From Halomarinibacterium sp041392205 (GTDB taxonomy: Bacteria > Bacteroidota > Bacteroidia > Flavobacteriales > Flavobacteriaceae), in the NCBI GenBank assembly GCA_041392205.1, contig JAWKMO010000003.1:62001-126000 (forward strand): 64,000 nucleotides of DNA. Reading direction: 5' to 3'. Shown in pieces: positions 52,686 through 61,987 of the stretch. A model generated the notes under the pieces. It was not told where the DNA came from and searched no databases. It saw only the letters and a list, made by a program, of their open reading frames with translations. A program made the translations under genes and the position numbers. Numbering within the stretch: position 1 is the first letter of the stretch; every line of letters starts with the position of its first letter.

Positions 52686-55235
52686 TTATTCGTTATTTTC
52701 GGTTTGCTCGTCGCTTGTATCAATTGCTGTGCCAAGTTCGTCCTCTAAGGGTTCGCCATCGACAACATCATCTTCATCATGCATTACTTTGGCTACCGCC
52801 GCAATAGAATCATCATCTCTCACTTTAATTAGGCGTACTCCTTGAGTAGCCCTGCCCATTACTCGCAAATCTTCTACAGCCATTCTAATGGCGATTCCAG
52901 ATTTATTGATAATCATTAAATCATCGGTATCGGTAACACTTTTTATAGCCACTAAGTTACCTGTTTTTTGTGTAATTGAAATAGTTTTTACCCCTTTTCC
53001 TCCACGATTGGTAATTCTATACACTGCTTCTCCATCTTCGGGATCGTCGATATATGTTCGTTTGCCATAGCCATTTTCAGAAACCACCAAGACAGTTTCT
53101 TCGAGAGGATTTTCTATAGTGACCATTCCAATAACTTCGTCATGTTTGTTAGCTAGGGTAATTCCTCTAACACCGGATGCATTTCGGCCCATAGGTCGGG
53201 TTTTTGCTTCTTCAAAACGGATGGCTTTTCCAGAGCGCAACGCTAACATTACTTGACTTTCTCCTGTCGTTAAGCGTGCTTCCAATAATTCGTCATCATC
53301 TTTAATGGTAATGGCATTAATACCATTAGTCCTAGGACGCGAATACTGCTCTAAAGGGGTTTTTTTAACTTGCCCTTGTTTGGTTGCCATAATTACATAA
53401 TGGCTATTGATGTAGGATTCGTCTTTTAAATCTTGCGTACAAATGAAGGCTTTTACCTTGTCGTCTTGTTCAATATTAATGAGATTTTGAATGGCTCTTC
53501 CTTTTGAAGTTTTACTTCCTTCAGGAATTTCAAATACCCGCATCCAGAAACATTTTCCTTTCTGTGTAAAAAACAACATATATTGATGGTTGGTGCCAAC
53601 AAACAGGTGCTCTAAGAAGTCCTCAGTGCGAGTCGCCGAAGCCTTTTGGCCAACGCCTCCTCTATTTTGTGTTTTGTATTCGGTTAAGGAGGTTCTTTTA
53701 ATGTATCCAGCGTGGGAAATGGTAATCACTACTTTTTCATCGGCAATTAAGTCGGTAATACTCACATCGCCGCCTGCGTATTCAATTACCGAGCGGCGTT
53801 GGTCGCCATATTTATCCTTTATTTCGGTAAGTTCTAATTTAATAATTTCCATTCTTCGCTCTTTCTTGGCAAGAATGTCTTTATAGTCTTCTATGGTTTT
53901 CATTAACTCTTCATACTCGCTACGAAGCTTATCTTGTTCCAGACCAGTTAACTGTCGCAAGCGCATTTCTACAATTGCTCTTGCTTGAATTTCGGAGAGT
54001 TTAAAGCGTTCCATTAATTTTTCGCGAGCTTCATCGGCATTTGCAGAAGCGCGAATTAATGCGATGACTTCATCGATATTATCGGAAGCAATAATTAGCC
54101 CCTCAAGAATATGGGCTCGTTCTTCGGCTTTACGGAGTAAATATTGTGTCCTTCTGGTAACTACTTCGTGGCGGTGTTCCACAAAATAATGAATCAACTC
54201 TTTTAGATTCAGCATTTGCGGACGGCCATTTACAAGCGCAATATTATTAACACTAAAGCTTGATTGAAGAGCCGTATATTTATACAGCATATTAAGGACA
54301 ATATTTGGTATAGCGTCTCTTTTAAGAATATACACGATGCGCATTCCATTTCTATCGGATTCGTCGCGAATATTCGATATGCCTTCAATTTTCTTTTCAT
54401 TTACCAAGTCGGCAGTTTTTTTAATCATTTCTGCTTTGTTAACTTGATAAGGTATTTCGGTAACAATAATAGCCTCTCTACCATCGACTTCTTCAAAACC
54501 GGCTTTACCGCGCAAGACAACTCGCCCGCGACCCGTATGAAATGCCTCACGAACCCCTTCATAGCCATAAATAACGCCTCCAGTAGGAAAATCTGGAGCC
54601 TTTATGTGTTGCATTAATTCGTCAATTTCAATTTCATTATTTTCAATATAGGCAATGGTCCCGTCGATTACTTCAGAAAGGTTATGTGGGGGCATATTGG
54701 TTGCCATCCCAACAGCGATACCAGAAGCCCCATTAATTAATAACCCGGGTACTTTTGTTGGGAGTACCGTGGGTTCTTGGAGGGTATCGTCAAAATTAAG
54801 TTGGTGATCTACTGTCTCTTTATCGATATCGGCAAGCATGTCTTCAGAAATCTTTTGCATTCTTGCTTCAGTATAACGCATGGCTGCTGGGCTATCGCCA
54901 TCTATAGATCCAAAGTTTCCTTGCCCATCTACAAGCATATACCGCAAACTCCATTCTTGAGCCATACGCACCATAGCATCATAGACAGAGGTGTCGCCAT
55001 GAGGGTGATATTTCCCCAAAACCTCTCCTACAATTCTAGCCGATTTTTTATGCGCTGTATTTGCACGAACCCCAAGCTCGTGCATTCCAAAAAGTACTCT
55101 TCTATGAACCGGTTTCATACCATCACGCACATCGGGTAGAGCCCGTGACACAATGACCGACATCGAATAATCGATGTATGCCGATTTCATTTCATCTTCT
55201 ATATTAATCGGTATTAATTTTTCGCCTTCAGCCAT
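52686..55235 (-). CDS. gyrA: DNA gyrase subunit A
   Basis: The DNA-cleaving subunit of gyrase, 849 residues. The catalytic tyrosine is Tyr121 in AAMRYTEARM. The QRDR reads GDTSVYDAMVRMAQ: the position equivalent to E. coli Ser83 is Thr82, and Asp87 is Asp86. Thr at this position is natural in several lineages and does not by itself show quinolone resistance. The C-terminal six-bladed domain contains the GyrA-box GGVGQKA. A long acidic tail (DDEDDVVDGEPLEDELG) closes the protein. It is the only topoisomerase gene in the window. It is divergent from clpC with a 261-base gap. Confidence 0.97.
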   Translation of the reverse strand: MAEGEKLIPINIEDEMKSAYIDYSMSVIVSRALPDVRDGMKPVHRRVLFGMHELGVRANTAHKKSARIVGEVLGKYHPHGDTSVYDAMVRMAQEWSLRYMLVDGQGNFGSIDGDSPAAMRYTEARMQKISEDMLADIDKETVDHQLNFDDTLQEPTVLPTKVPGLLINGASGIAVGMATNMPPHNLSEVIDGTIAYIENNEIEIDELMQHIKAPDFPTGGVIYGYEGVREAFHTGRGRVVLRGKAGFEEVDGREAIIVTEIPYQVNKAEMIKKTADLVNEKKIEGISNIRDESDRNGMRIVYILKRDAIPNIVLNMLYKYTALQSSFSVNNIALVNGRPQMLNLKELIHYFVEHRHEVVTRRTQYLLRKAEERAHILEGLIIASDNIDEVIALIRASANADEAREKLMERFKLSEIQARAIVEMRLRQLTGLEQDKLRSEYEELMKTIEDYKDILAKKERRMEIIKLELTEIKDKYGDQRRSVIEYAGGDVSITDLIADEKVVITISHAGYIKRTSLTEYKTQNRGGVGQKASATRTEDFLEHLFVGTNHQYMLFFTQKGKCFWMRVFEIPEGSKTSKGRAIQNLINIEQDDKVKAFICTQDLKDESYINSHYVIMATKQGQVKKTPLEQYSRPRTNGINAITIKDDDELLEARLTTGESQVMLALRSGKAIRFEEAKTRPMGRNASGVRGITLANKHDEVIGMVTIENPLEETVLVVSENGYGKRTYIDDPEDGEAVYRITNRGGKGVKTISITQKTGNLVAIKSVTDTDDLMIINKSGIAIRMAVEDLRVMGRATQGVRLIKVRDDDSIAAVAKVMHDEDDVVDGEPLEDELGTAIDTSDEQTENNE

Positions 55236-55496
55236 AAGTAGTTAACTATATTATTTTAGGATTAAACTAAGTGAGCAATATACAGCATTTTGAGGGTTTA
55301 AGAGTGGTTTTAATGCCTCAAAAATCAACTTTTTATTAACAAAATTTTAGTTGCAAACCGTTAATAACTATCGTACTTTAGTATTTGAAATTTCAGCAAA
55401 TTTGTTTCCTTTTACTTGTGTCCAATTCAATAAGGCACAAAATTTGCCGTTTACCTATTTTATTTTTAATAAATTTACAACGTAGCACCCTAATTT

Positions 55497-58052
55497 ATGG
55501 ACGATAATTTTTCACCAAGAGTAAAAGACGTGATTGCCTATAGCAAAGAAGAAGCCTTAAGGTTGGGTCATGATTTTATAGGTACTGAACATTTAATGTT
55601 GGGTCTTTTAAGGGATGGAAATGGAAAAGCAGTAACCATATTAAACGCCCTTGATGTCGATTTGAATCATTTGCGAAGAAAGGTAGAAATCTTAAGTCCT
55701 GCCAACCCAAATGCTTCAAATACTACCAACGATAAAAAGAATTTACATCTTACAAGACAAGCAGAAAGAGCATTAAAAACTACCTTTTTGGAAGCGAAAC
55801 TGTTTCAGAGTAACTCAATAAACACTGCCCATTTATTGTTGTGTATCTTACGAAACGAAAATGACCCAACAACCAAACTACTACATAAAATGAAAGTAGA
55901 TTATGACGGGGTAAAAGATCAATTTAAATCTATGATTACAAAAGACGAAGATTATATAGAACCTACTACTTCTGAGTTTTCAAACGAAGACGATGACAAT
56001 GCTGCTTCAGATAGCGATAAAGAAAATCTTTTTGCTGGCACTAGCACCAACAAAGGAAATAAAAAATCTAAAACTCCCGTACTCGATAATTTTGGAAGGG
56101 ATTTAACTGCACTCGCAGAAGAAGGCAAGCTTGATCCTGTAGTGGGAAGGGAAAATGAAATACAACGCGTGTCTCAAATTTTAAGTAGAAGAAAGAAAAA
56201 CAATCCGTTGCTTATTGGTGAACCTGGCGTTGGAAAATCTGCTATAGCAGAAGGCTTAGCGTTGCGCATTATACAAAGAAAAGTTTCAAGAATTCTATAC
56301 GACAAACGTGTGGTTACCTTAGACTTAGCGAGCTTAGTTGCTGGAACTAAATATAGAGGTCAGTTTGAAGAGCGCATGAAAGCAGTAATGAATGAACTTG
56401 AAAAGAATGATGATATTATTCTTTTTATTGACGAAATTCATACCATCGTTGGCGCGGGAGGTGCTACAGGCTCATTAGATGCATCCAATATGTTTAAACC
56501 TGCCTTAGCCAGAGGAGAAATCCAATGTGTGGGAGCTACAACATTAGACGAATATAGACAATATATTGAAAAAGATGGTGCCTTAGAAAGACGTTTTCAG
56601 AAAGTACTAGTCGAACCCACCTCTGTGGAGGAAACTATAGAAATTTTGCACAATATTAAAGATAAATACGAATCCCATCATAATGTAACTTACACGGAAG
56701 AAGCTTTAGTTGCTTGTGTAAAACTCACCAATAGATATATGACCGAAAGATTTCTTCCAGATAAAGCCATTGATGCTTTAGATGAAGCAGGCTCTCGCGT
56801 ACATATTACCAATATTCATGTGCCAAAAATGATTCTAGAAATTGAAGCGAAATTGGAACAAGTGCGCGAACAAAAAAATTCGGTAGTAAAAAAACAGAAA
56901 TATGAAGAAGCAGCAAAACTACGTGATGATGAAAAAAATCTAGAAAAAGAATTACTTAATGCACAAGAGGCTTGGGAAACCGAATCGAAATTACACCGTG
57001 AAAAAGTAGATGAAGAAAATGTTGCTGAAGTGGTCTCTATGATGACTGGAATCCCCGTAAACAGGATTGCTCAAACTGAAAGCACAAAACTGGCAGCCCT
57101 CCCCGACCGAATTAAAGGAAAAGTAATTGGTCAAGATGAAGCTGTTGCTAAGGTTGTTAAAGCCATTCAACGAAATAGAGCGGGATTAAAAGATCCCAAT
57201 AAACCTATTGGCTCTTTTATCTTTTTAGGACAAACCGGAGTGGGTAAAACACAATTAGCCAAAGTTTTGGCAAGAGAATTATTTGATAGCGATTCTGCTT
57301 TGGTAAGGATTGACATGAGCGAATACATGGAAAAATTTGCCGTATCAAGACTTGTAGGTGCCCCTCCAGGATATGTAGGATATGAAGAAGGAGGTCAATT
57401 AACTGAAAAAATACGCCGAAAACCCTATGCGGTTGTCCTACTTGATGAGATAGAAAAAGCACATCCCGATGTGTTTAATATGTTACTTCAGGTATTGGAT
57501 GATGGCTATTTAACCGATAGTTTAGGAAGAAAAATAGATTTTAGGAATACGATTATTATCATGACTTCCAACATAGGCGCCAGAAAATTACAAGATTTTG
57601 GACAAGGAGTAGGTTTTGGAACTGCTGCTAAGGCCAGCCAAATAGATTCCAATGCAAAAAGTGTAATCGAAAATGCGTTAAAGAAAACCTTTGCTCCAGA
57701 ATTCTTAAATAGAGTAGACGATGTAATGGTCTTTAATCCATTAGAAAGAGAGCATATTCATAAAATTATAGACATTGAACTGAATCAATTATACGCAAGA
57801 ATATTGGATCTTGGTTATACCTTGGATCTAACCAATAAAGCTAAAGATTATATCGCCAATAAAGGGTTTGATAAAGATTATGGCGCTAGACCCTTAAAAA
57901 GAGCTATTCAAAAATACATTGAAGACGCTCTTGCCGAAGAGATTATAAATTCAAACCTTAAAGAGGGAGATACCATTACCATGGATCTTGATGAAGAAAA
58001 GAACGAATTAACTATAAAAATTAAGAAACAAAAAAAGGCTGCGGAATCGTAG
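55497..58052 (+). CDS. clpC: ClpC-type AAA+ unfoldase (Clp protease ATP-binding subunit)
   Basis: An 851-residue HSP100 protein that unfolds substrates for ClpP. The Clp-N domain (VIAYSKEEALRLGHDFIGTEHLMLGLL) and repeat, the UVR-like middle region (EEAAKLRDDEKNLEKEL), and two AAA modules are present. Walker A1 is GEPGVGKS at 241-248 and Walker A2 GQTGVGKT at 578-585; the second AAA has VRIDMSEYMEKFAVSRLVGAPPGYVGYEEGG and the ClpP-loop region. The acid linker SEFSNEDDDNAASDSDKEN after the N-domain is typical of Bacteroidota ClpC. The terminator overlaps the end of the gene. Confidence 0.95.
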   Translation: MDDNFSPRVKDVIAYSKEEALRLGHDFIGTEHLMLGLLRDGNGKAVTILNALDVDLNHLRRKVEILSPANPNASNTTNDKKNLHLTRQAERALKTTFLEAKLFQSNSINTAHLLLCILRNENDPTTKLLHKMKVDYDGVKDQFKSMITKDEDYIEPTTSEFSNEDDDNAASDSDKENLFAGTSTNKGNKKSKTPVLDNFGRDLTALAEEGKLDPVVGRENEIQRVSQILSRRKKNNPLLIGEPGVGKSAIAEGLALRIIQRKVSRILYDKRVVTLDLASLVAGTKYRGQFEERMKAVMNELEKNDDIILFIDEIHTIVGAGGATGSLDASNMFKPALARGEIQCVGATTLDEYRQYIEKDGALERRFQKVLVEPTSVEETIEILHNIKDKYESHHNVTYTEEALVACVKLTNRYMTERFLPDKAIDALDEAGSRVHITNIHVPKMILEIEAKLEQVREQKNSVVKKQKYEEAAKLRDDEKNLEKELLNAQEAWETESKLHREKVDEENVAEVVSMMTGIPVNRIAQTESTKLAALPDRIKGKVIGQDEAVAKVVKAIQRNRAGLKDPNKPIGSFIFLGQTGVGKTQLAKVLARELFDSDSALVRIDMSEYMEKFAVSRLVGAPPGYVGYEEGGQLTEKIRRKPYAVVLLDEIEKAHPDVFNMLLQVLDDGYLTDSLGRKIDFRNTIIIMTSNIGARKLQDFGQGVGFGTAAKASQIDSNAKSVIENALKKTFAPEFLNRVDDVMVFNPLEREHIHKIIDIELNQLYARILDLGYTLDLTNKAKDYIANKGFDKDYGARPLKRAIQKYIEDALAEEIINSNLKEGDTITMDLDEEKNELTIKIKKQKKAAES

Positions 58053-58060
58053 CCTTTTTT
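58031..58060 (+). terminator. terminator overlapping the clpC stop codon
   Basis: AAAAAAGGCT / AGCCTTTTTT (58031-58040 with 58051-58060, loop of 10) overlaps the stop codon TAG at 58050-58052, so the last codons of clpC form the left arm. Confidence 0.75.
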
Positions 58061-58091
58061 TCTTACATTACCTTCTAAATTTTTAGAACTA

Positions 58092-58463
58092 TTGAATAAG
58101 AGAATAACATACTCTTTTGGGGTTTTGGAAGTACATGATTGCTACTTGAAAGCAGTTATTAATGAAGGAATAAGCATAGAATCTGATACCGCTACTAAAA
58201 TTATTGAGGTTTCCAAAAAGTTTTTTAAAAAAGAAAAATTTGGGTATATCACCCATAGGATTCATTCCTATTCGGTGAACCCAATTGTTTATAAAGAAGT
58301 TTCTGAAATCCCAAATCTTGTAGGTTTTGCCATGGTTTCAGAAAATAAAGAAACCTTAAAAAACTCAGATTTTGAAAAGTACTTTATAAAAAAACCCACC
58401 AAAGCTTTTCAAAAATTAGAAGACGCCATCGATTGGATTAAAAACCTTGTTGAAAATTCTTAG
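58092..58463 (+). CDS. small STAS-like protein of unknown function
   Basis: A 123-residue soluble protein of alternating beta and alpha character (YSFGVLEVHDCYLKAVINEG, ATKIIEVSKKFFKKEKFGYITHR, LVGFAMVSENKE, KAFQKLEDAIDWIKNLVE). The order of strands and the final amphipathic helix look like the STAS/SpoIIAA-like proteins that are common in flavobacteria, but I see no catalytic or binding residues. The start codon is TTG (58092). It follows the clpC terminator by 32 bases. Its role is unknown. Confidence 0.6.
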   Translation: MNKRITYSFGVLEVHDCYLKAVINEGISIESDTATKIIEVSKKFFKKEKFGYITHRIHSYSVNPIVYKEVSEIPNLVGFAMVSENKETLKNSDFEKYFIKKPTKAFQKLEDAIDWIKNLVENS

Positions 58464-58472
58464 AAAATAGTT

Positions 58473-59321
58473 CTATTTTTTTTCAAGCAACCAATCAAAT
58501 TGTTTTACCAACGTAATACCACTAGAATTACCAATTTCATTTCCAAACTCTATAGAGGTAAAATAATCTTCTTGATTTACTATGTTATTTTCAATTAAAT
58601 AATTCATAAAGAAAGCGATATCTACCATCCCTTTCGCTCTAGGGGTTTTTCTTACAAAAGCCACATAGGTCCAATCTTGCGAAAATTTAGGATTTAGTAA
58701 ATGCCCAACCAACACATCATAGGTTCCAAAAGGGGTAATAATAGTTTCGCGCTTTTTCCCGAAAGACGTGAAATCGAAATAATCCTCCCAAATCATGATT
58801 TCTGCCGTAATATCCTTATTGGTATATTCTTCTTTATTTACCAACCAAAGGTCAAAAGCAAGATTGTATTTTTTATGTTTTACGTGGGTTTCCACATCAT
58901 AGGATACAGATAGTTGGGAAAGTTGGGTAAGTTGTACAGGAAAATTAGGAACTTTTTCTTTATTCGAAAAAGGGTTATTACCTACTTGCAATGCAGGATA
59001 CCCTATAACCCCTCTAGCATTATTGGGTAATTGCCATTTCCAGCCAAAAAAACCATCCTTTTTAAAAGAACAAAGCTCAACTGGGGTAGAACCATCTAAC
59101 TTAGACCTTCCCCACAAATTATTTTTGAGAATTATTTCTCCAAATTTTTTGCTTTCACCAAATTTACACGTTTCAAAATCGGCATTAACCACTAACTTTT
59201 GTGCCTGTTCAGAAGCATTACTTATCATTTGGGGATAGGTAATATCCTTATTTAAGGTTTTACAGGAAATAAGTACCCATAAAGTTGAAAATAAAGGAAC
59301 AATAAGGCGCAATTTTTTCAT
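58473..59321 (-). CDS. GH12-like glycoside hydrolase lipoprotein
   Basis: A 282-residue lipoprotein with a signal and lipobox (LWVLISC, Cys20). The sequence follows the GH12 beta-jelly-roll pattern: NNLWGRSKLDG near the start, GYPALQVGNNPFS in the middle, EIMIWED (Glu174, the expected nucleophile), then FLNYLIE and SIEFGNEIGNSSG (Glu262, a candidate acid/base) at the end. GH12 enzymes cut beta-1,4-glucan or xyloglucan. The recall is from motif pattern only; the length and spacing between the two glutamates (88 residues) fit the family. It lies 14 bases after hutH on the same strand, an unusual partner. Confidence 0.55.
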   Translation of the reverse strand: MKKLRLIVPLFSTLWVLISCKTLNKDITYPQMISNASEQAQKLVVNADFETCKFGESKKFGEIILKNNLWGRSKLDGSTPVELCSFKKDGFFGWKWQLPNNARGVIGYPALQVGNNPFSNKEKVPNFPVQLTQLSQLSVSYDVETHVKHKKYNLAFDLWLVNKEEYTNKDITAEIMIWEDYFDFTSFGKKRETIITPFGTYDVLVGHLLNPKFSQDWTYVAFVRKTPRAKGMVDIAFFMNYLIENNIVNQEDYFTSIEFGNEIGNSSGITLVKQFDWLLEKK

Positions 59322-59335
59322 AATTTTTGAATTTT

Positions 59336-60847
59336 TTATTCGAAAAGTAATTCATTTTCAATAATAAAACAATTTAAAAATCTTTGTGTGTTTTGAATAT
59401 CGATGGACAATATCCTGTCTTCTGAAACAAAAGCCACTTCTTTTCTATAACTTTCCAAAAAAGATTCAATAAAAGGTGACGATTTTTTAGGTCTTCGAAA
59501 CGTTATTGCCTGTGAGGCATTCATTAATTCAATAGAAAGAATTGTTTCCAAATTAGAAAGCACCTTTAAGCATTTTGTGGCTGCATTGGCTCCCATACTT
59601 ACATGGTCTTCTTGACCATTGGAAGAAACTATTGAATCTATAGATGCGGGTGTTGCAAATTGTTTATTTTGACTCACAATACTGGCGGCAGTATATTGTG
59701 GTATCATAAAACCGCTATGCAACCCTGGGTTATTAACTAAAAAAAAGGGCAAATCCCTTGCGCCTGAAATAAGTTGATAGGTTCTTCTTTCAGAAATACT
59801 TCCCAACTCTGCCATCGCAATTGCGAGATAATCTAACGCCAATGCTAAAGGCTGCCCGTGGAAGTTTCCACCAGAAATGATAATATCCTCTTCAATAAAA
59901 ATGTTAGGGTTATCGGTTACCGAATTAATTTCTGTTTTAAAGGTTTTATGAGCAAAATACAATGTGTCTTTACTGGCACCATGAACTTGAGGAACACATC
60001 TAAAAGAATAGGGATCTTGTACTTTTTTATTTTCGGAAGCTGCCATTTCACTTCCATCCAAAAACTCAAGAATATGTTGTGCCGTTTTTACTTGTCCTCG
60101 ATGCGGTCTAACTAAATGAACCAACGCATTATAAGGACTCATATTACAATTAAAAGCATCGATGGATATAGAAGCAATTAAATCACTTAAGTAAGAAAGT
60201 TTATACCCTTTTAAGAGGCAATAAATACCATAAGCACTCATAAACTGGGTGCCATTTAATAAAGCAAGGCCCTCTTTAGCCTGCAACACAATGGGTTTCC
60301 AATGATATTTTTTTAAGGCCTTTTGGGACGATATTATGTGAGCTCCTTCATATACTTCTCCTTTGCCAAGCAAAGGTAGTGAAAGATGCGCTAAAGGGGC
60401 CAAATCGCCAGAGGCGCCTAAACTTCCTTGCTCGTAAACAACTGGCAAAACATCGTGATTATAAAAATCCATTAACCTTTGTACAGTCTCCAATTGCACT
60501 CCACTATACCCATAACTTAGCGACTGGATTTTTAGAAGGAGCATTAGCTTCACAATTTCTTTAGGAACTAAATCACCAGTCCCACAAGCATGGGACATAA
60601 CCAAGTTTTCTTGAAGCTTCGAAAGATTTTCAGGCGCAATTTTAACATCGCATAAGGACCCAAAACCAGTATTTATTCCATAAATTGGAGCATCACTTTG
60701 CTTAATTTTTTTATGAAGATAGTCATGACATTTTTTAATATTAAGAGTGGCTTCTTCAGATAAATCGAGCTTTTTTTGATGGTCCAAAATATCTTTAATG
60801 GTGGCTAGGCTAAGTATTTCTGAACTAATGTAATGGATTTCTTCCAT
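59336..60847 (-). CDS. hutH: histidine ammonia-lyase
   Basis: This enzyme removes ammonia from L-histidine to give urocanate, the first Hut step. The MIO-forming Ala-Ser-Gly is in GSLGASGDLAPLAH (residues 145-147 from ATG 60847). The SHACGTG motif (His86) separates it from phenylalanine/tyrosine lyases. The length is 503. The longest frame begins at 60919, but a TAnnTTTG element lies inside that extension (60865-60872 on the minus strand), and MEEIHYISSEILSLATIKDILD at 60847 is the normal family start. Other hut genes (hutU, hutI, hutG) are absent. Confidence 0.93.
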   Translation of the reverse strand: MEEIHYISSEILSLATIKDILDHQKKLDLSEEATLNIKKCHDYLHKKIKQSDAPIYGINTGFGSLCDVKIAPENLSKLQENLVMSHACGTGDLVPKEIVKLMLLLKIQSLSYGYSGVQLETVQRLMDFYNHDVLPVVYEQGSLGASGDLAPLAHLSLPLLGKGEVYEGAHIISSQKALKKYHWKPIVLQAKEGLALLNGTQFMSAYGIYCLLKGYKLSYLSDLIASISIDAFNCNMSPYNALVHLVRPHRGQVKTAQHILEFLDGSEMAASENKKVQDPYSFRCVPQVHGASKDTLYFAHKTFKTEINSVTDNPNIFIEEDIIISGGNFHGQPLALALDYLAIAMAELGSISERRTYQLISGARDLPFFLVNNPGLHSGFMIPQYTAASIVSQNKQFATPASIDSIVSSNGQEDHVSMGANAATKCLKVLSNLETILSIELMNASQAITFRRPKKSSPFIESFLESYRKEVAFVSEDRILSIDIQNTQRFLNCFIIENELLFE

Positions 60848-60864
60848 AGAAAAAGGTTGTTTTG

Positions 60865-60872
60865 CAAAAGTA
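60865..60872 (-). promoter_or_regulatory. TAnnTTTG -7 element of hutH
   Basis: On the minus strand this reads TACTTTTG, 18 bases before ATG 60847. This fixes the start codon. No clear -33 TTG is seen. Confidence 0.45.
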
Positions 60873-60901
60873 CAATTTAATGTGAAGGTTTTAATAAAAT
60901 T

Positions 60902-60909
60902 TACTTTTG
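60902..60909 (+). promoter_or_regulatory. TAnnTTTG -7 element of the TlpA-like gene
   Basis: TACTTTTG at 60902-60909 lies 44 bases before ATG 60953. It is back to back with the hutH element, making a compact divergent promoter region. Confidence 0.4.
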
Positions 60910-60952
60910 CATTAAACAAAAAACTATTTTCGCATTATAAATCCTTATACGT

Positions 60953-61957
60953 ATGAAGTATCTCACCCTTTTATTAATTACTATATTGCTTTTTTCTTGC
61001 CAACAACCAAAGGAAAAAGAGTACGTAAGTTTTTCGGGAAAAATTAGTCATAAAAATTCCGATTCAATAAAAATTAGAAATAAAGAATATTCTAAAACCA
61101 TCCTTGTAAATGAAGAGGGTTCTTTTAGCGACACCTTGCAACTAAAACCTGCCATTTACACTTTTACCGATGGTGTGGAAGCCACCCAAATTTTTCTGAA
61201 AAATGGGTATGAAATACATATGACTCTAGATACTGAAATGTTTGATGAATCCATTAAATATGAAGGAATTGGAGCCGATAATAATGCCTTTTTAGCAGAA
61301 AAAGCCCTTCTAGAAGAAACCCTTTTTGATCTTGATATCGAAATGTATACTCAAGAGACGTTGGAAAAAAAACTAGCCGAAATTGAGACCCAGTTAACGC
61401 AGTTTGTTACTTCAAAACCAGATTTGGATACCCTAGTGATAAATGCTTCCAAAAAAAGTATTCAATCAAATATTAAAGGATATCAAGGATATTTAAGCGA
61501 ATTAATAACACTTAGAGAAAACCTTCCTGCGGGTACCCCTTCTCCTATTTTTGAAGAATATGAAAACCATGCGGGAGGAACCACAAGCCTTTCTGATCTT
61601 AAAGGAAAATACGTATATGTAGATGTCTGGGCAACTTGGTGCGGCCCTTGTAAAGTAGAAATTCCTTTTCTTAAGCAAGTGGAAAAAGAATTTCACGATA
61701 AAAATATTGCCTTTGTAAGCATTTCAATTGATGAAACAAAAGACCACGAGAAGTGGAAAACGATGGTAACAGAAAAGGAGTTAAGTGGAGTGCAATTGTT
61801 TGCGGACAACAATTGGGACTCAAAATTTGTTAGAGAATATTATATTAATGGAATCCCTAGGTTTATCTTAATAGACCCTAATGGAACTATTGTAACACCA
61901 GATGCACCAAGACCTTCAAGCCCAAAGCTTCGGGAGCTACTAAAAAGATTATTGTAA
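60953..61957 (+). CDS. TlpA-like thioredoxin-fold lipoprotein with DUF4369-type N-region
   Basis: A 334-residue lipoprotein with signal and lipobox (LLLITILLFSC, Cys16). The N-terminal part (about 25-180) is a beta-rich DUF4369-like region (YVSFSGKISHKNSDSIKIRNKEYSKTILV). The C-terminal TlpA/AhpC thioredoxin domain shows DVWATWCGPCKVEIPFLK with the CGPC pair, then VSISIDETKDHEKW and the cis-proline GIPRFILIDPNG. It reduces or oxidises thiols in the periplasm at the inner face of the outer membrane or outer leaflet of the inner one. It is divergent from hutH and is closed by a terminator. Confidence 0.9.
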   Translation: MKYLTLLLITILLFSCQQPKEKEYVSFSGKISHKNSDSIKIRNKEYSKTILVNEEGSFSDTLQLKPAIYTFTDGVEATQIFLKNGYEIHMTLDTEMFDESIKYEGIGADNNAFLAEKALLEETLFDLDIEMYTQETLEKKLAEIETQLTQFVTSKPDLDTLVINASKKSIQSNIKGYQGYLSELITLRENLPAGTPSPIFEEYENHAGGTTSLSDLKGKYVYVDVWATWCGPCKVEIPFLKQVEKEFHDKNIAFVSISIDETKDHEKWKTMVTEKELSGVQLFADNNWDSKFVREYYINGIPRFILIDPNGTIVTPDAPRPSSPKLRELLKRLL

Positions 61958-61963
61958 GCCTTT

Positions 61964-61987
61964 AAAAGCCCATTGTTGGGCTTTTTT
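61964..61987. terminator. bidirectional terminator after the TlpA-like gene
   Basis: A 9-bp stem AAAAGCCCA / TGGGCTTTT (61964-61972 with 61977-61985), loop TTGT, followed by T-rich sequence. It overlaps the last base of the convergent nnr stop codon. Confidence 0.85.

Noticed and set aside
52686..55235. Quinolone-resistance mutation in gyrA (Thr82 at the Ser83 site)
   Set aside because: Thr is a natural residue at this site in other species; sequence alone cannot show resistance.
55236..55496. Riboswitch or long leader between gyrA and clpC
   Set aside because: The 261-base gap is AT-rich and holds no convincing long stem or conserved aptamer pattern.
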